Source: Bacillota bacterium (GTDB taxonomy: Bacteria; Bacillota; Clostridia; Oscillospirales; Oscillospiraceae). From it: a stretch of 11,907 bases of DNA. Location: NCBI GenBank assembly GCA_029268085.1, contig JAJUHD010000064.1:1-11907 (forward strand), given 5' to 3'. Under the pieces are notes generated by a model that had not been told where the DNA came from, made no database searches, and worked only from the letters and a program-made list of their open reading frames with translations. Positions 1 through 5,105 of this stretch are shown here, in pieces (the stretch's first letter is position 1; every line of letters begins with the position of its first letter). Both the position numbers and the translations under genes were made by a program.

Positions 1-221
1 AAAAAACCTTCTTTCCCGTAAAGGTGGGCTAAGCGGCAATACAGATCATCAAATATTTTCGCCTTATCTTCCGGAAGGCTATTCATAATGGTATCGTACA
101 TTTCAGACAGGATTCCGGCTTCTGGTTCCCATTCTTTCGGGTTCTGCTTGTTACGGTCCCAACGATCCGATACATTAAGGCTTGTAGAGTAAAGTAAAGA
201 CAGTTTTTCAATGTTCAACAT
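1..221 (-). CDS. Partial small protein, DUF6809-like (C-terminus outside window)
   Basis: The reading frame is open from an ATG at 221 to the window edge, giving 73 visible residues beginning MLNIEKLSLLYSTSLN. A GAAGGGGG ribosome site lies about 8 bases upstream of the ATG. The visible part is soluble and helical: an N-terminal helix, a polar stretch around WDRNKQNPKEWEP, then a second helix containing LPEDKAKIFDDLYCRL. There is no signal peptide or membrane segment. The layout recalls small clostridial proteins annotated DUF6809, which end in a GF-R-L-A/G-K motif, but that end would lie beyond the window, so the family is a recollection and is uncertain. It begins 18 bases after the stop of the gene at 240-485 and probably shares its promoter. 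Function is unknown. Confidence 0.6.
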   Translation of the reverse strand, partial: MLNIEKLSLLYSTSLNVSDRWDRNKQNPKEWEPEAGILSEMYDTIMNSLPEDKAKIFDDLYCRLAHLYGKEGF

Positions 222-239
222 TTCAATTTCCCCCTTCAT

Positions 240-485
240 TTACTTTTGGTTAGCCAAGCTTTCAGCCGCTATCTTTGACGCCAGTCTGAATCCGTTAATA
301 AATCCTTGTTTCTCACACGACGCGCCATACTCGGTTATTATTGGCCCCATATCCAAGTCCAGAACATCACTGACGGGGTCCAGGGTGTTTTTAATTCTTT
401 CAAGCGCCTGTTCGACTTCTGGTATGGTCCGTGTATCCTCCATGAACAGGTCGAACAACTTTTCAATGAATGAACTTTGGCTCAT
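240..485 (-). CDS. Small hypothetical protein, DUF6809-like
   Basis: This 81-residue soluble protein has no signal peptide or membrane helix. The ATG at 485 follows GGAGGG with a six-base spacer. It appears to be an N-terminal helix (FIEKLFDLFMED), a second helix (VEQALERIKNTLDPV), a linker, and a C-terminal helix with the motif EKQGFINGFRLASKIAAESL. The terminal GFRLASK pattern resembles the end of DUF6809-type clostridial proteins; this assignment is from memory. It is the first gene of a leftward pair with the partial gene at 1-221, and a near-consensus promoter lies 48 bases upstream. Divergence from the HTH gene at 653-868 suggests, but does not prove, that the HTH protein controls it. 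No biochemical role can be assigned. Confidence 0.65.
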   Translation of the reverse strand: MSQSSFIEKLFDLFMEDTRTIPEVEQALERIKNTLDPVSDVLDLDMGPIITEYGASCEKQGFINGFRLASKIAAESLANQK

Positions 486-532
486 GTTATTCCCTCCATA
501 ATAATGAATTCTCGAATTTAATTCGTGATATC

Positions 533-561
533 ATTATAACTCGAAGATTATTTCTTGTCAA
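533..561 (-). promoter_or_regulatory. Near-consensus sigma-A promoter, leftward
   Basis: On the minus strand, TTGACA (556-561) and TATAAT (533-538) are separated by exactly 17 bases. Both hexamers match consensus. The promoter drives the gene at 240-485. A 13-base inverted repeat, CGAATTTAATTCG (513-525), lies just downstream of the -10 element, near the expected transcription start, where a repressor could act. Confidence 0.85.
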
Positions 562-572
562 CACATAAAATT

Positions 573-596
573 TGAATATTCATCAAATTATTTGAT
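573..596. promoter_or_regulatory. Candidate operator palindromes between divergent promoters
   Basis: Two abutting inverted repeats lie between the two -35 boxes: TGAATATTCA (573-582) and ATCAAAT-T-ATTTGAT (582-596, seven-base arms). Their position next to both promoters and beside an HTH gene suggests an operator. Which protein binds, if any, is inference; AT-rich palindromes also arise by chance. Confidence 0.4.
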
Positions 597-601
597 TTTG
601 C

Positions 602-630
602 TTTACAAAATAACATGAATGCCTTATAAT
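602..630 (+). promoter_or_regulatory. Near-consensus sigma-A promoter, rightward
   Basis: TTTACA (602-607) and TATAAT (625-630) are separated by 17 bases. The expected start at about 637 gives a very short leader, with the ribosome site AAGGAGGG (638-645) almost at the 5' end of the message. It drives the HTH gene at 653. Confidence 0.85.
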
Positions 631-652
631 AAAGAAAAAGGAGGGTTAAAAA

Positions 653-868
653 ATGCCTATATCATATAAAAAGCTGTTTCACATACTGGTCGATCGTAAC
701 CTAACCGGCGCTAAACTATCCGAAATGTCTGGTGTTGCTCAAAGCACGATAACAAAACTTCGCCGGAATGAAGTGGTCCAGACAGACGTTATCGAAAAGA
801 TTTGCGCCGCGCTGGATTGCCAGCCCGGTGACATCATGGAACAGGTGAAAGACAATTTCGGTAATTGA
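653..868 (+). CDS. YozG-like Cro/C1-type HTH transcriptional regulator
   Basis: This 71-residue protein consists almost entirely of one helix-turn-helix domain. The HTH core spans about residues 18-40 (LTGAKLSEMSGVAQSTITKL), followed by helices containing VIEKICAALDCQPGDIME. That tail is characteristic of the short YozG/Cro-C1 family of DNA-binding proteins in Firmicutes. The ATG at 653 has an ideal AAGGAGGG ribosome site seven bases upstream. It has its own near-consensus promoter and an intrinsic terminator 46 bases after its stop, so it is probably monocistronic. It diverges from the leftward pair at 1-485 across a palindrome-rich intergenic region, so autoregulation and control of that pair are plausible but inferred. 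Length is normal for the family and no residue appears missing. Confidence 0.85.
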   Translation: MPISYKKLFHILVDRNLTGAKLSEMSGVAQSTITKLRRNEVVQTDVIEKICAALDCQPGDIMEQVKDNFGN

Positions 869-913
869 ATTCATTTGATTTCAAATGCTATCATCTGCCA
901 TAAAACGAAGTAG

Positions 914-943
914 AAGGTCCCGGCGTTATGCCAGGACCTTTTT
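914..943 (+). terminator. Intrinsic terminator of the HTH gene
   Basis: The stem AAGGTCC-C-GGC pairs with GCC-A-GGACCTT around a five-base loop and is followed by TTT. It lies 46 bases after the HTH stop codon. On the minus strand the T-tract is weaker, but the hairpin could also end the convergent operon that stops at 966. Confidence 0.8.
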
Positions 944-965
944 ATCGACGCGAAGTAAGGTGGAT

Positions 966-1517
966 TTAGTCCTTCTGGGTCAACTCAATCGAAAGATGAA
1001 GGTAACCGGTATACTCCCCCGGCGCCGCCGCGTCCCTTCCGAGTGCCATGACCCTTATTGTGCCGTACTGTATTGCGTCCATTCCGCTATTATTAAACAC
1101 GGCTACAATGAAATTGTCGTCCCCTGAATTTGCTATTTCAGCCGCCGCCGGATCGGTTCCGTATCTTGCGATCGCCGCGTAAAGAATATTTCCTTCCTCT
1201 GATTTCAAGAAAAAGTTACCATGCTCGTCGTATGAAGATGGGTTTACCTTGACCACAAGCTGTTCATCTTCGTTCAAAGCATTATACGCCATTCTTAAAG
1301 TTACATCACCATACGCGCCGCTGAAATTCGTTGGGGCGGGAAGGGCAACTTCATACTTCGGCGTGTATGTGGGTTCAGGGTCCGGTGCCGGTGCTTCTTT
1401 TGTATATTTGAATTGTGCCGTCATTCCTGTATCGTCCCAGGCAAAAGCTGTTGTCGAAAACATACTGCACATCACGACAGCCGCGATCAGTGCAAAACAT
1501 ATTGATCTTTTTTTCAT
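966..1517 (-). CDS. Secreted small protein, possible surface or filament subunit
   Basis: This 183-residue protein has a clear Sec signal peptide: MKKR, a hydrophobic core, and a likely cleavage after Ala26 in STTAFA. A proline-rich linker follows at about residues 42-54 (EAPAPDPEPTYTP), then a strand-rich domain of about 125 residues. The C-terminus (about 151-179) reads GTIRVMALG...APGEYTGYLHLSIEL. A PGEYTG turn followed by an alternating hydrophobic strand is typical of the last strands of fimbrial or spore-coat-U-like beta-sandwiches. That is resemblance, not a family assignment. There is no sortase motif or membrane anchor. The ATG follows TTTGGAGG by seven bases and overlaps the upstream stop as ATGA, so translation is probably coupled. 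It is the third gene of the operon. Confidence 0.8.
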   Translation of the reverse strand: MKKRSICFALIAAVVMCSMFSTTAFAWDDTGMTAQFKYTKEAPAPDPEPTYTPKYEVALPAPTNFSGAYGDVTLRMAYNALNEDEQLVVKVNPSSYDEHGNFFLKSEEGNILYAAIARYGTDPAAAEIANSGDDNFIVAVFNNSGMDAIQYGTIRVMALGRDAAAPGEYTGYLHLSIELTQKD

Positions 1518-1951
1518 GGCTTTACCTCCAAAGTGAAGATTACGTCGGCTTCATTCAAAAGCCGCATATCGCCGATCGCATAACAAGAATATCGAAGGAT
1601 TGTCCGTTCGTACATTCCAGTCGGAACGGTTCTGGAAAGGTCAAGGGCGTCCAGTGTGTCACCTGGGTTCAGCTTGTCAGACCGATAGATTTCCGTCCCG
1701 TCCGGAAGGATTATAGCGGCTTCAATCAGACAGTGATTCCCTTCGGGATTGTATAACCTGGCTGAAATTGTCTTTTCTCCCGCCTTCATACTCATATAGT
1801 CATAGCCGGGGACAAAGATTGAATTGGAGTCTGTCTTTTCAATTACGGCCGACGCCGGAACAGCGGCCCCTTTTCCCATGTAAAAGCCGATCAGGCCCGA
1901 TAAAATGACGGAAACAGCACAGACTGACGCTATAATGATTCTTTTCTTCAT
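1514..1951 (-). CDS. Membrane-anchored small extracellular protein, unknown family
   Basis: This 145-residue protein has one N-terminal hydrophobic segment (about residues 5-25) after MKKR. Downstream GKGAAVPASA could be either an uncleaved anchor or a signal-peptide junction. The exported part (about 35-145) is strand-rich with no catalytic motif: MKAGEKTISARLYNPEGN, then IEAAIILPDGTEIYRSDKL and PTGMYERTILRY, ending in FTLEVKP. This pattern suggests an immunoglobulin-like beta-sandwich. The ribosome site GAAGGAGG precedes the ATG by about seven bases. Its start overlaps the stop of the zinc-ribbon gene and its stop overlaps the start of the secreted gene, each as ATGA, so the three are very likely co-translated. 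It may present or hold the 183-residue product at the surface; that is inference. Confidence 0.8.
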   Translation of the reverse strand: MKKRIIIASVCAVSVILSGLIGFYMGKGAAVPASAVIEKTDSNSIFVPGYDYMSMKAGEKTISARLYNPEGNHCLIEAAIILPDGTEIYRSDKLNPGDTLDALDLSRTVPTGMYERTILRYSCYAIGDMRLLNEADVIFTLEVKP

Positions 1952-2364
1952 GATTCTTCCTCCTTCGTGTCGATATATGTAGAGTTTACAGCGCCAGGAT
2001 CAAAAGCTGAATGCAAACCAGGTGGGTTATTTTGGTTACGCCAGCGCCAAATCGTTGAATCGTCGGCCGGACAGTGATCGGAAAGGCCTGTCAAGGTTTC
2101 GCGGATCACCTGGGATTCATAATGTTTCTGTGGCTGAATGAAGTCCGGAAGTTCAAGGTGTATCTTCCCACAGCCGGAGCACCGAAGCCGGCGCAACAGG
2201 AACCATCTGACGGCCCCTGAACTGTCGATAACATGACGCTTCCTGGTGTCATAGCCGGACAGCGGTTGTCCGCAATCAGGGCAGACTGGAAGTCCTCTAT
2301 TCTCTATTCTAAAAGCATTTTTTGTGCTGTCGTGTTTTATGCTATAATGGTCTATAATAATCAT
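1948..2364 (-). CDS. DUF6431-like zinc-ribbon protein
   Basis: This 138-residue cytoplasmic protein has two CxxC pairs, Cys28/Cys31 (CPDCG) and Cys62/Cys65 (CSGCG), forming a zinc ribbon. Between them lies SGYDTRKRHVIDSSG followed by a basic strand, LLRRLRC. After the ribbon come KIHLELPDFIQPQKHYES and a C-terminal STIWRWR segment. This order matches proteins annotated DUF6431, whose ribbon resembles the N-terminal zinc domain of ISL3-like transposases; I assign it from the motif pattern. There is no transposase catalytic domain, so this is not an insertion sequence. It is the first gene of the operon, with a GGGGG ribosome site before the ATG. DNA or RNA binding is likely for such a ribbon, so it may regulate the operon, but no target is visible. 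Confidence 0.8.
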   Translation of the reverse strand: MIIIDHYSIKHDSTKNAFRIENRGLPVCPDCGQPLSGYDTRKRHVIDSSGAVRWFLLRRLRCSGCGKIHLELPDFIQPQKHYESQVIRETLTGLSDHCPADDSTIWRWRNQNNPPGLHSAFDPGAVNSTYIDTKEEES

Positions 2365-2457
2365 GTCCGCGCCCCCTGTTGTATTTAGCTTATAGGAATA
2401 AATACAAACACGTCTTTTGACACGGGTTCGCGATAATACGGAACGTCTACAAATAAA

Positions 2458-2492
2458 AAGCGCCTGGTCGGATATAATCCGATCAGACGCTT
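2458..2492 (-). terminator. Hairpin with T-tract, leftward terminator
   Basis: AAGCG-C-CTG-G-TCGGAT pairs with ATCCGA-T-CAG-A-CGCTT around a three-base loop (16 positions, with one C/A mismatch and one G-T pair). On the minus strand it is followed by TTTTTATTT. It would stop leftward transcription about 95 bases before the zinc-ribbon gene, insulating that operon from anything upstream. No intact leftward gene lies immediately upstream, so its original client may be lost. Confidence 0.75.
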
Positions 2493-2531
2493 AAGTTGAA
2501 GGCCGCGCACAAGCGGCGGAAAGGGATCAGA

Positions 2532-2720
2532 ATGAGCGATAAAGGAAAAGGCAATATCAAAATACCTGATTATATTATGGAACGCCTAGCCAGTTATTTA
2601 CTTCCGAAAATACGTGAATATTATAAGCAGCCAGGGGTCCAAGAAGAATATGAAAAGTGGCTGACTGAAAGAGAAGCAAAGAAGGGAGTCACTTCTTCGT
2701 CTTGTGGCGATACCCCGTGA
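2532..2720 (+). CDS. Small hypothetical protein (62 residues)
   Basis: The ATG at 2532 follows GGAAAGGGA by about five bases; an in-frame TTG at 2496 has no ribosome site, so the ATG is preferred. The product is helical and charged: KIPDYIMERLASYLLPKIRE followed by YYKQPGVQEEYEKWLTEREAKK. This resembles small clostridial proteins, often seen on mobile elements, with a leucine-rich helix (ALA-LLP-I-Y) and an acidic FEEW-like helix; the similarity is from memory and the family has no function known to me. The last ten residues are serine-rich and atypical, so the C-terminus may have been altered by a junction near 2690. A strong hairpin terminator lies about 100 bases downstream. TTGACA occurs at 2417-2422, but without a properly spaced -10. 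Confidence 0.55.
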   Translation: MSDKGKGNIKIPDYIMERLASYLLPKIREYYKQPGVQEEYEKWLTEREAKKGVTSSSCGDTP

Positions 2721-2822
2721 GGGGCAGGGTTATCCGCTCGCGATATGAAAATCCCTGGTTAATCGAACAGTTGGGATTTGGTTCGCCGTGGTCCATCTCC
2801 ACCATAATTTCTTCCCCAAAAA

Positions 2823-2861
2823 GATGTCCTGCGGAAAAACCGTAGGACATCAAGCTTTTTT
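2823..2861. terminator. Strong hairpin terminator, T-tract on both strands
   Basis: GATGTCCTGCGG (2823-2834) pairs with CCGTAGGACATC (2840-2851), a 12-bp stem with one G-T pair and an AAAAA loop. The plus strand continues AAGC then six T; the minus strand continues with T directly after the stem. It can end the rightward gene at 2532-2720 and could work in both directions. Confidence 0.8.
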
Positions 2862-2909
2862 GGCATTTTTTAACCTGATTTTGCCCATCAAATAGACTTG
2901 CGTTTTTGA

Positions 2910-3038
2910 AGATGTCATTCGGTAATTTCAGGCCAGTCTGTGGATTTGAACTCACACTACTCTCTATTTAGCGGAAAATCAACAGATAATGAACAGGCTA
3001 TCTTGCCTGTAGACGCCGAGCACCCCGAACATTTATAG
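2910..3038 (+). pseudogene. Possible orphan C-terminal coding tail followed by terminator
   Basis: A rightward frame of 42 codons with no start codon or ribosome site runs from just after a TGA at 2907 to a TAG at 3036. The end reads GKSTDNEQAILPVDAEHPEH, which looks like a polar protein C-terminus. A perfectly placed terminator begins 22 bases later, as for a gene end. I do not recognise the protein. The interpretation as a deletion remnant is inference and a chance open frame is possible. Confidence 0.3.
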
Positions 3039-3059
3039 AATAAATTGTCCCTTTTGAGT

Positions 3060-3091
3060 CGAGGTTTTAGATAGAAGACCTCGGCTTTTTT
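3060..3091 (+). terminator. Rightward intrinsic terminator
   Basis: CGAGGTTTT (3060-3068) pairs with AAGACCTCG (3075-3083), nine pairs including one G-T, with a six-base loop AGATAG. It is followed by GC and a run of six T. No intact gene precedes it; the candidate orphan tail ends at 3038. Confidence 0.8.
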
Positions 3092-3233
3092 CTGTTTCAT
3101 TAAGAAAGTTAAGAGCGATAATATGGGCAAAGTTTTATTATTCTTTGAGACAACTTGCAGATGACAGGTCTTCTCTTGCCAGCCCCTCGGGTGACATCTA
3201 CAAGAGATTCGAAGAGAAAAATTAGCGTCCTAC

Positions 3234-3411
3234 CGAGTTAAAATATAATCCATGATTGCTATGATTTGCTCGTCGGAATAGTCAGCAAAATACAGTAGTT
3301 GCTGATAAAGGCTTTTATCAAAAGGCGGTAGCAGCTAAAAGGAAAATTGGGCAATTCAAATCCTGCTTCCTCAACAAAAATAATTCCATTGATTTGATAG
3401 TCTTTCTAGTA
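3234..3411 (-). pseudogene. Possible decayed coding fragment, frameshifted
   Basis: On the minus strand two adjacent open segments look coding. The first contains GIIFVEEAGFELPNFPFS. The second, in another frame, contains LLPPFDKSLYQQLLYFADYS followed by DEQIIAIMDYILTR and a TAG at about 3234-3236. They would join through a one-frame slip near 3330. There is no start codon or ribosome site, and I do not recognise the protein. The helical, in-register composition and natural-looking end suggest an inactivated gene, but chance cannot be excluded. Confidence 0.3.
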
Positions 3412-3430
3412 AATTAATGGAATTTTTGTT
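3374..3430. terminator. Long AT-rich hairpin, bidirectional terminator candidate
   Basis: AATTCCATTGATTT (3382-3395) pairs with AAATTAATGGAATT (3411-3424) over 14 positions with one G-T pair. Flanking ACAAA and TTTGT extend the stem past a small bulge. T-rich runs follow on both strands. It overlaps the possible decayed leftward frame, so it may be a later insertion or a relic terminator. Confidence 0.55.
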
Positions 3431-3780
3431 TTGTCTCTTGCCAAAGCGGATCTGCTTTGCTGCCTTTTATCTGCATAACCTCAAAGCCTGTTATGCAAAA
3501 GATAGCCGTTCTCGCACCTTGAGATATGCCTTTCTATCGCCGATTAAGCGCCAGATTGGTTGAGGTGTGGCATCGATTTTGGCGGAAAAATAGTCCTTTA
3601 AATATATATGTAAAAATATAACATATTTTATCCCCCTGGGGAGCTTGTCCATGAAGGAAATCTGCTTTAAACTAAAATCGTCGAATAATTAAGCAAGAAA
3701 GTGGTGATTCCAATGGGTAACTAAAACTCGCTTTCTTACAGCAAAAACTGCTATCTACAAAATATAAGGAGGTTTGTTCC

Positions 3781-4485
3781 ATGAAAAAGAGCATAGCATT
3801 CCTATTGGCGCTGGCTTTTTTGATTCTCCCTATCTCTGCTAACGCTGTAGAATTAGCAGAAAATGATGCCCCGATTCCATCCGAGGATTTTATTAAAGTA
3901 TGCGACTTGCTCTTCTCCGGAAACGGCCAGGCCTTCAATCAAAATGATGAAAATGTAACTCACATATTCTGCAACACCTATATCGATGCTTACACTAACA
4001 GGGACTATGCTACCATTCTGGACAGTTTTTTTAAAGAAAATGTCTACTACATTCAAACCCATAAGGAATCTGTTCAGCCCCGCGAGGAATCTGTTTATCA
4101 GGTAGCACCTCGGTTGGTCATGACTAAATCGTACGAAGATTCAAAAGTCCATTTAGTACGGCAAAGCGGATTTCCTTACGATGGTAAATCTTGGTATTTC
4201 ATAGTAACCGCAACAGGATCATTTACATACAACGATAGTACTTTCCAAATTTCATCTTTTCCAAACCCAACAATCAGCGTTTCCTTTAGCGATTTAGGCG
4301 CTGCATTCACTGGCAACTTAGAAAGCATGACTACTACGACTCCTCAGCTCAATAGCAGCCGAAGTTCTGCTTCCTTTACTGTTACAACAAAGCATACAGT
4401 AAGTTGCCCTATTCCTGGTGTAGATTACGTAACAGGAACGCTTGGCCCATTTACCAACGTTTCTAATTTTACAATTAGCATTTAG
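3781..4485 (+). CDS. Secreted protein of unknown family
   Basis: The product has 234 residues. An N-terminal Sec signal peptide (MKKSIAFLLALAFLILPISA) has a likely cleavage after Ala22 in ANA. The mature protein starts with a helical part (about 30-95) containing CDLLFSGNG and CNTYIDAYTNRDYATIL, then a strand-rich part (about 100-234) rich in Ser, Thr and aromatic residues. Three cysteines (41, 64, 209) could allow a disulfide outside the cell. There is no lipobox, sortase signal, SLH domain or catalytic motif that I recognise. The ATG follows AAGGAGG by about seven bases. It is probably transcribed with the small membrane protein starting 14 bases after its stop. Codon use and local composition are more AT-rich than the surface block at 5106-10219, which hints at separate ancestry. 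Confidence 0.8.
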   Translation: MKKSIAFLLALAFLILPISANAVELAENDAPIPSEDFIKVCDLLFSGNGQAFNQNDENVTHIFCNTYIDAYTNRDYATILDSFFKENVYYIQTHKESVQPREESVYQVAPRLVMTKSYEDSKVHLVRQSGFPYDGKSWYFIVTATGSFTYNDSTFQISSFPNPTISVSFSDLGAAFTGNLESMTTTTPQLNSSRSSASFTVTTKHTVSCPIPGVDYVTGTLGPFTNVSNFTISI

Positions 4486-4499
4486 CCTAGCCGGAAAGA

Positions 4500-4763
4500 A
4501 TGGGTCAATTGATTAATCGTCTCTTTGAGTTTTTACAAAACTTGCTTAAAAGCAATTTTGTTTTCACTCTTATCTCATGTCTTTTACTCTTTCTCCTACC
4601 CATAACAGGGTGGAATCCGCTACTATTGCTTTGGCTGATCAAACTTTGCCTACTATTTCGAAATAATTCGCACAGCTCAATTAGATTTTTTTATGGTGCA
4701 ATAATAGTTTGTGTTTCTATACTCATCATACGAAATTTTATTGTGAAATTTTTTATTTCTTAA
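4500..4763 (+). CDS. Small integral membrane protein
   Basis: The product has 87 residues, mostly hydrophobic. A short amphipathic N-terminus (MGQLINRLFEFLQNLLKS) is followed by membrane segments at about 20-35, 38-54 and 62-82, with basic residues (Lys48, Arg54, Arg62, Arg78, Lys83) near their ends. The family is not recognised. The only upstream ribosome-like sequence, GGAAAG, is unusually close to the ATG, so translation may depend on coupling to the upstream gene, whose stop is 14 bases away. Pairing with a secreted partner is compatible with a membrane anchor, exporter helper or immunity-type protein. None of these is demonstrated, and the upstream product is too large and ordered for a typical peptide toxin. 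Confidence 0.65.
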   Translation: MGQLINRLFEFLQNLLKSNFVFTLISCLLLFLLPITGWNPLLLLWLIKLCLLFRNNSHSSIRFFYGAIIVCVSILIIRNFIVKFFIS

Positions 4764-4928
4764 TGAGCAAACAGCAATAATACAACACAAAAAACTATAC
4801 TGCACAACGAGGACTATAAGAAATATATGTTTACCCATTTCAATTCAAACAAAGGTAAAAGTACAAGTCCAAACAACCACTCTAAAAATGCAATGATATC
4901 TATTTCGGCCGTGTGTGACAAGCAGTTC

Positions 4929-4951
4929 TTAGACGAACTCTTATCGTCTAA
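4929..4951. repeat. Perfect 8-bp inverted repeat
   Basis: TTAGACGA pairs with TCGTCTAA around the loop ACTCTTA. There is no T-tract. It sits 11 bases before a larger hairpin at 4963-4997, forming a twin-hairpin arrangement. Confidence 0.6.
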
Positions 4952-4962
4952 ATCGACATCAG

Positions 4963-4999
4963 AATGACCATCCTGTGCTTTGTACAGGATGGTCATTTT
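4963..4999 (+). terminator. Intrinsic terminator with perfect 14-bp stem
   Basis: AATGACCATCCTGT (4963-4976) pairs perfectly with ACAGGATGGTCATT (4984-4997) around GCTTTGT, and the stem is followed on the plus strand by TTGTCTTTG. It lies 200 bases after the small membrane protein and is the first strong rightward stop for that operon. The minus strand has no T-tract. Confidence 0.7.
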
Positions 5000-5002
5000 G
5001 TC

Positions 5003-5101
5003 TTTGTGATTTGCAACGCATTGATAATAATGGCGTTTAGCGCCAGTCTTGCTTGTCCCGCATATTCCGGTCATGGCGGACTTACAATGTCCGCAGTCTC
5101 C
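5003..5101 (-). pseudogene. Fossil of a large serine recombinase zinc-ribbon domain
   Basis: About 33 codons on the minus strand read GDCGHCKSAMTGICGTSKTG followed by AKRHYYQCVANHK. This is the hallmark of the recombinase zinc beta-ribbon in large serine recombinases: a CxxC pair, the MTG-x4-TSKTG turn, then YYxC. The fourth ligand and everything downstream are lost, and the homology stops at the twin hairpins. Upstream, the homology begins at 5101, five bases from the lipoprotein stop at 5106-5108, so the catalytic N-terminal domain is gone. An ATG inside the motif makes a longer open frame (to 4814), but its later part shows no recombinase features. This is a deletion scar of a mobile element. 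Confidence 0.7.
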
Positions 5102-5105
5102 GGCC

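Larger units (their letters stand above)
3092..3780. other. Gene-poor AT-rich interval
   Basis: No intact gene with a start and a ribosome site was found in these 689 bases until the site serving the gene at 3781. The interval holds a possible decayed leftward frame (3234-3411), a long hairpin (3374-3430), and an unrecognised rightward open frame of about 42 codons near 3434-3560 that has no start signal. Inverted heptamers AAGAAAG (3696-3702) and CTTTCTT (3731-3737) lie in the leader of the gene at 3781. I could not pick a convincing promoter there. Confidence 0.5.

Noticed and set aside
885..1127. Rightward open frame overlapping the secreted-protein gene
   Set aside because: It is an arginine-rich shadow of the terminator and of the minus-strand gene at 966-1517, with no ribosome site.
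2417..2437. TTGACA followed by GATAAT as a promoter for the 62-residue gene
   Set aside because: The spacer is only nine bases, far from the 16-18 needed, and no other -10 fits.
2689..2955. Leftward open frame of 88 codons
   Set aside because: It runs straight through the strong hairpin at 2823-2851 and overlaps the end of the rightward 62-residue gene. It shows no recognisable domain.
2938..2958. Sequence resembling a tRNA T-arm (GAGTTCAAATCC on the minus strand)
   Set aside because: No T-stem, anticodon arm or acceptor pairing could be built around it. A similar TTCAAATCC string near 3355 failed in the same way.
4814..5074. Leftward open frame of 86 codons taken as an intact gene
   Set aside because: Its ATG lies inside the recombinase zinc-ribbon motif, and the frame passes through two perfect hairpins. 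Only the first part has recognisable homology, so it is better described as a fossil.
5076..5094. GCGGAC/GTCCGC inverted repeat as lipoprotein terminator
   Set aside because: The stem is only six pairs with no T-tract, and it falls within the recombinase fossil codons, so pairing is probably incidental.
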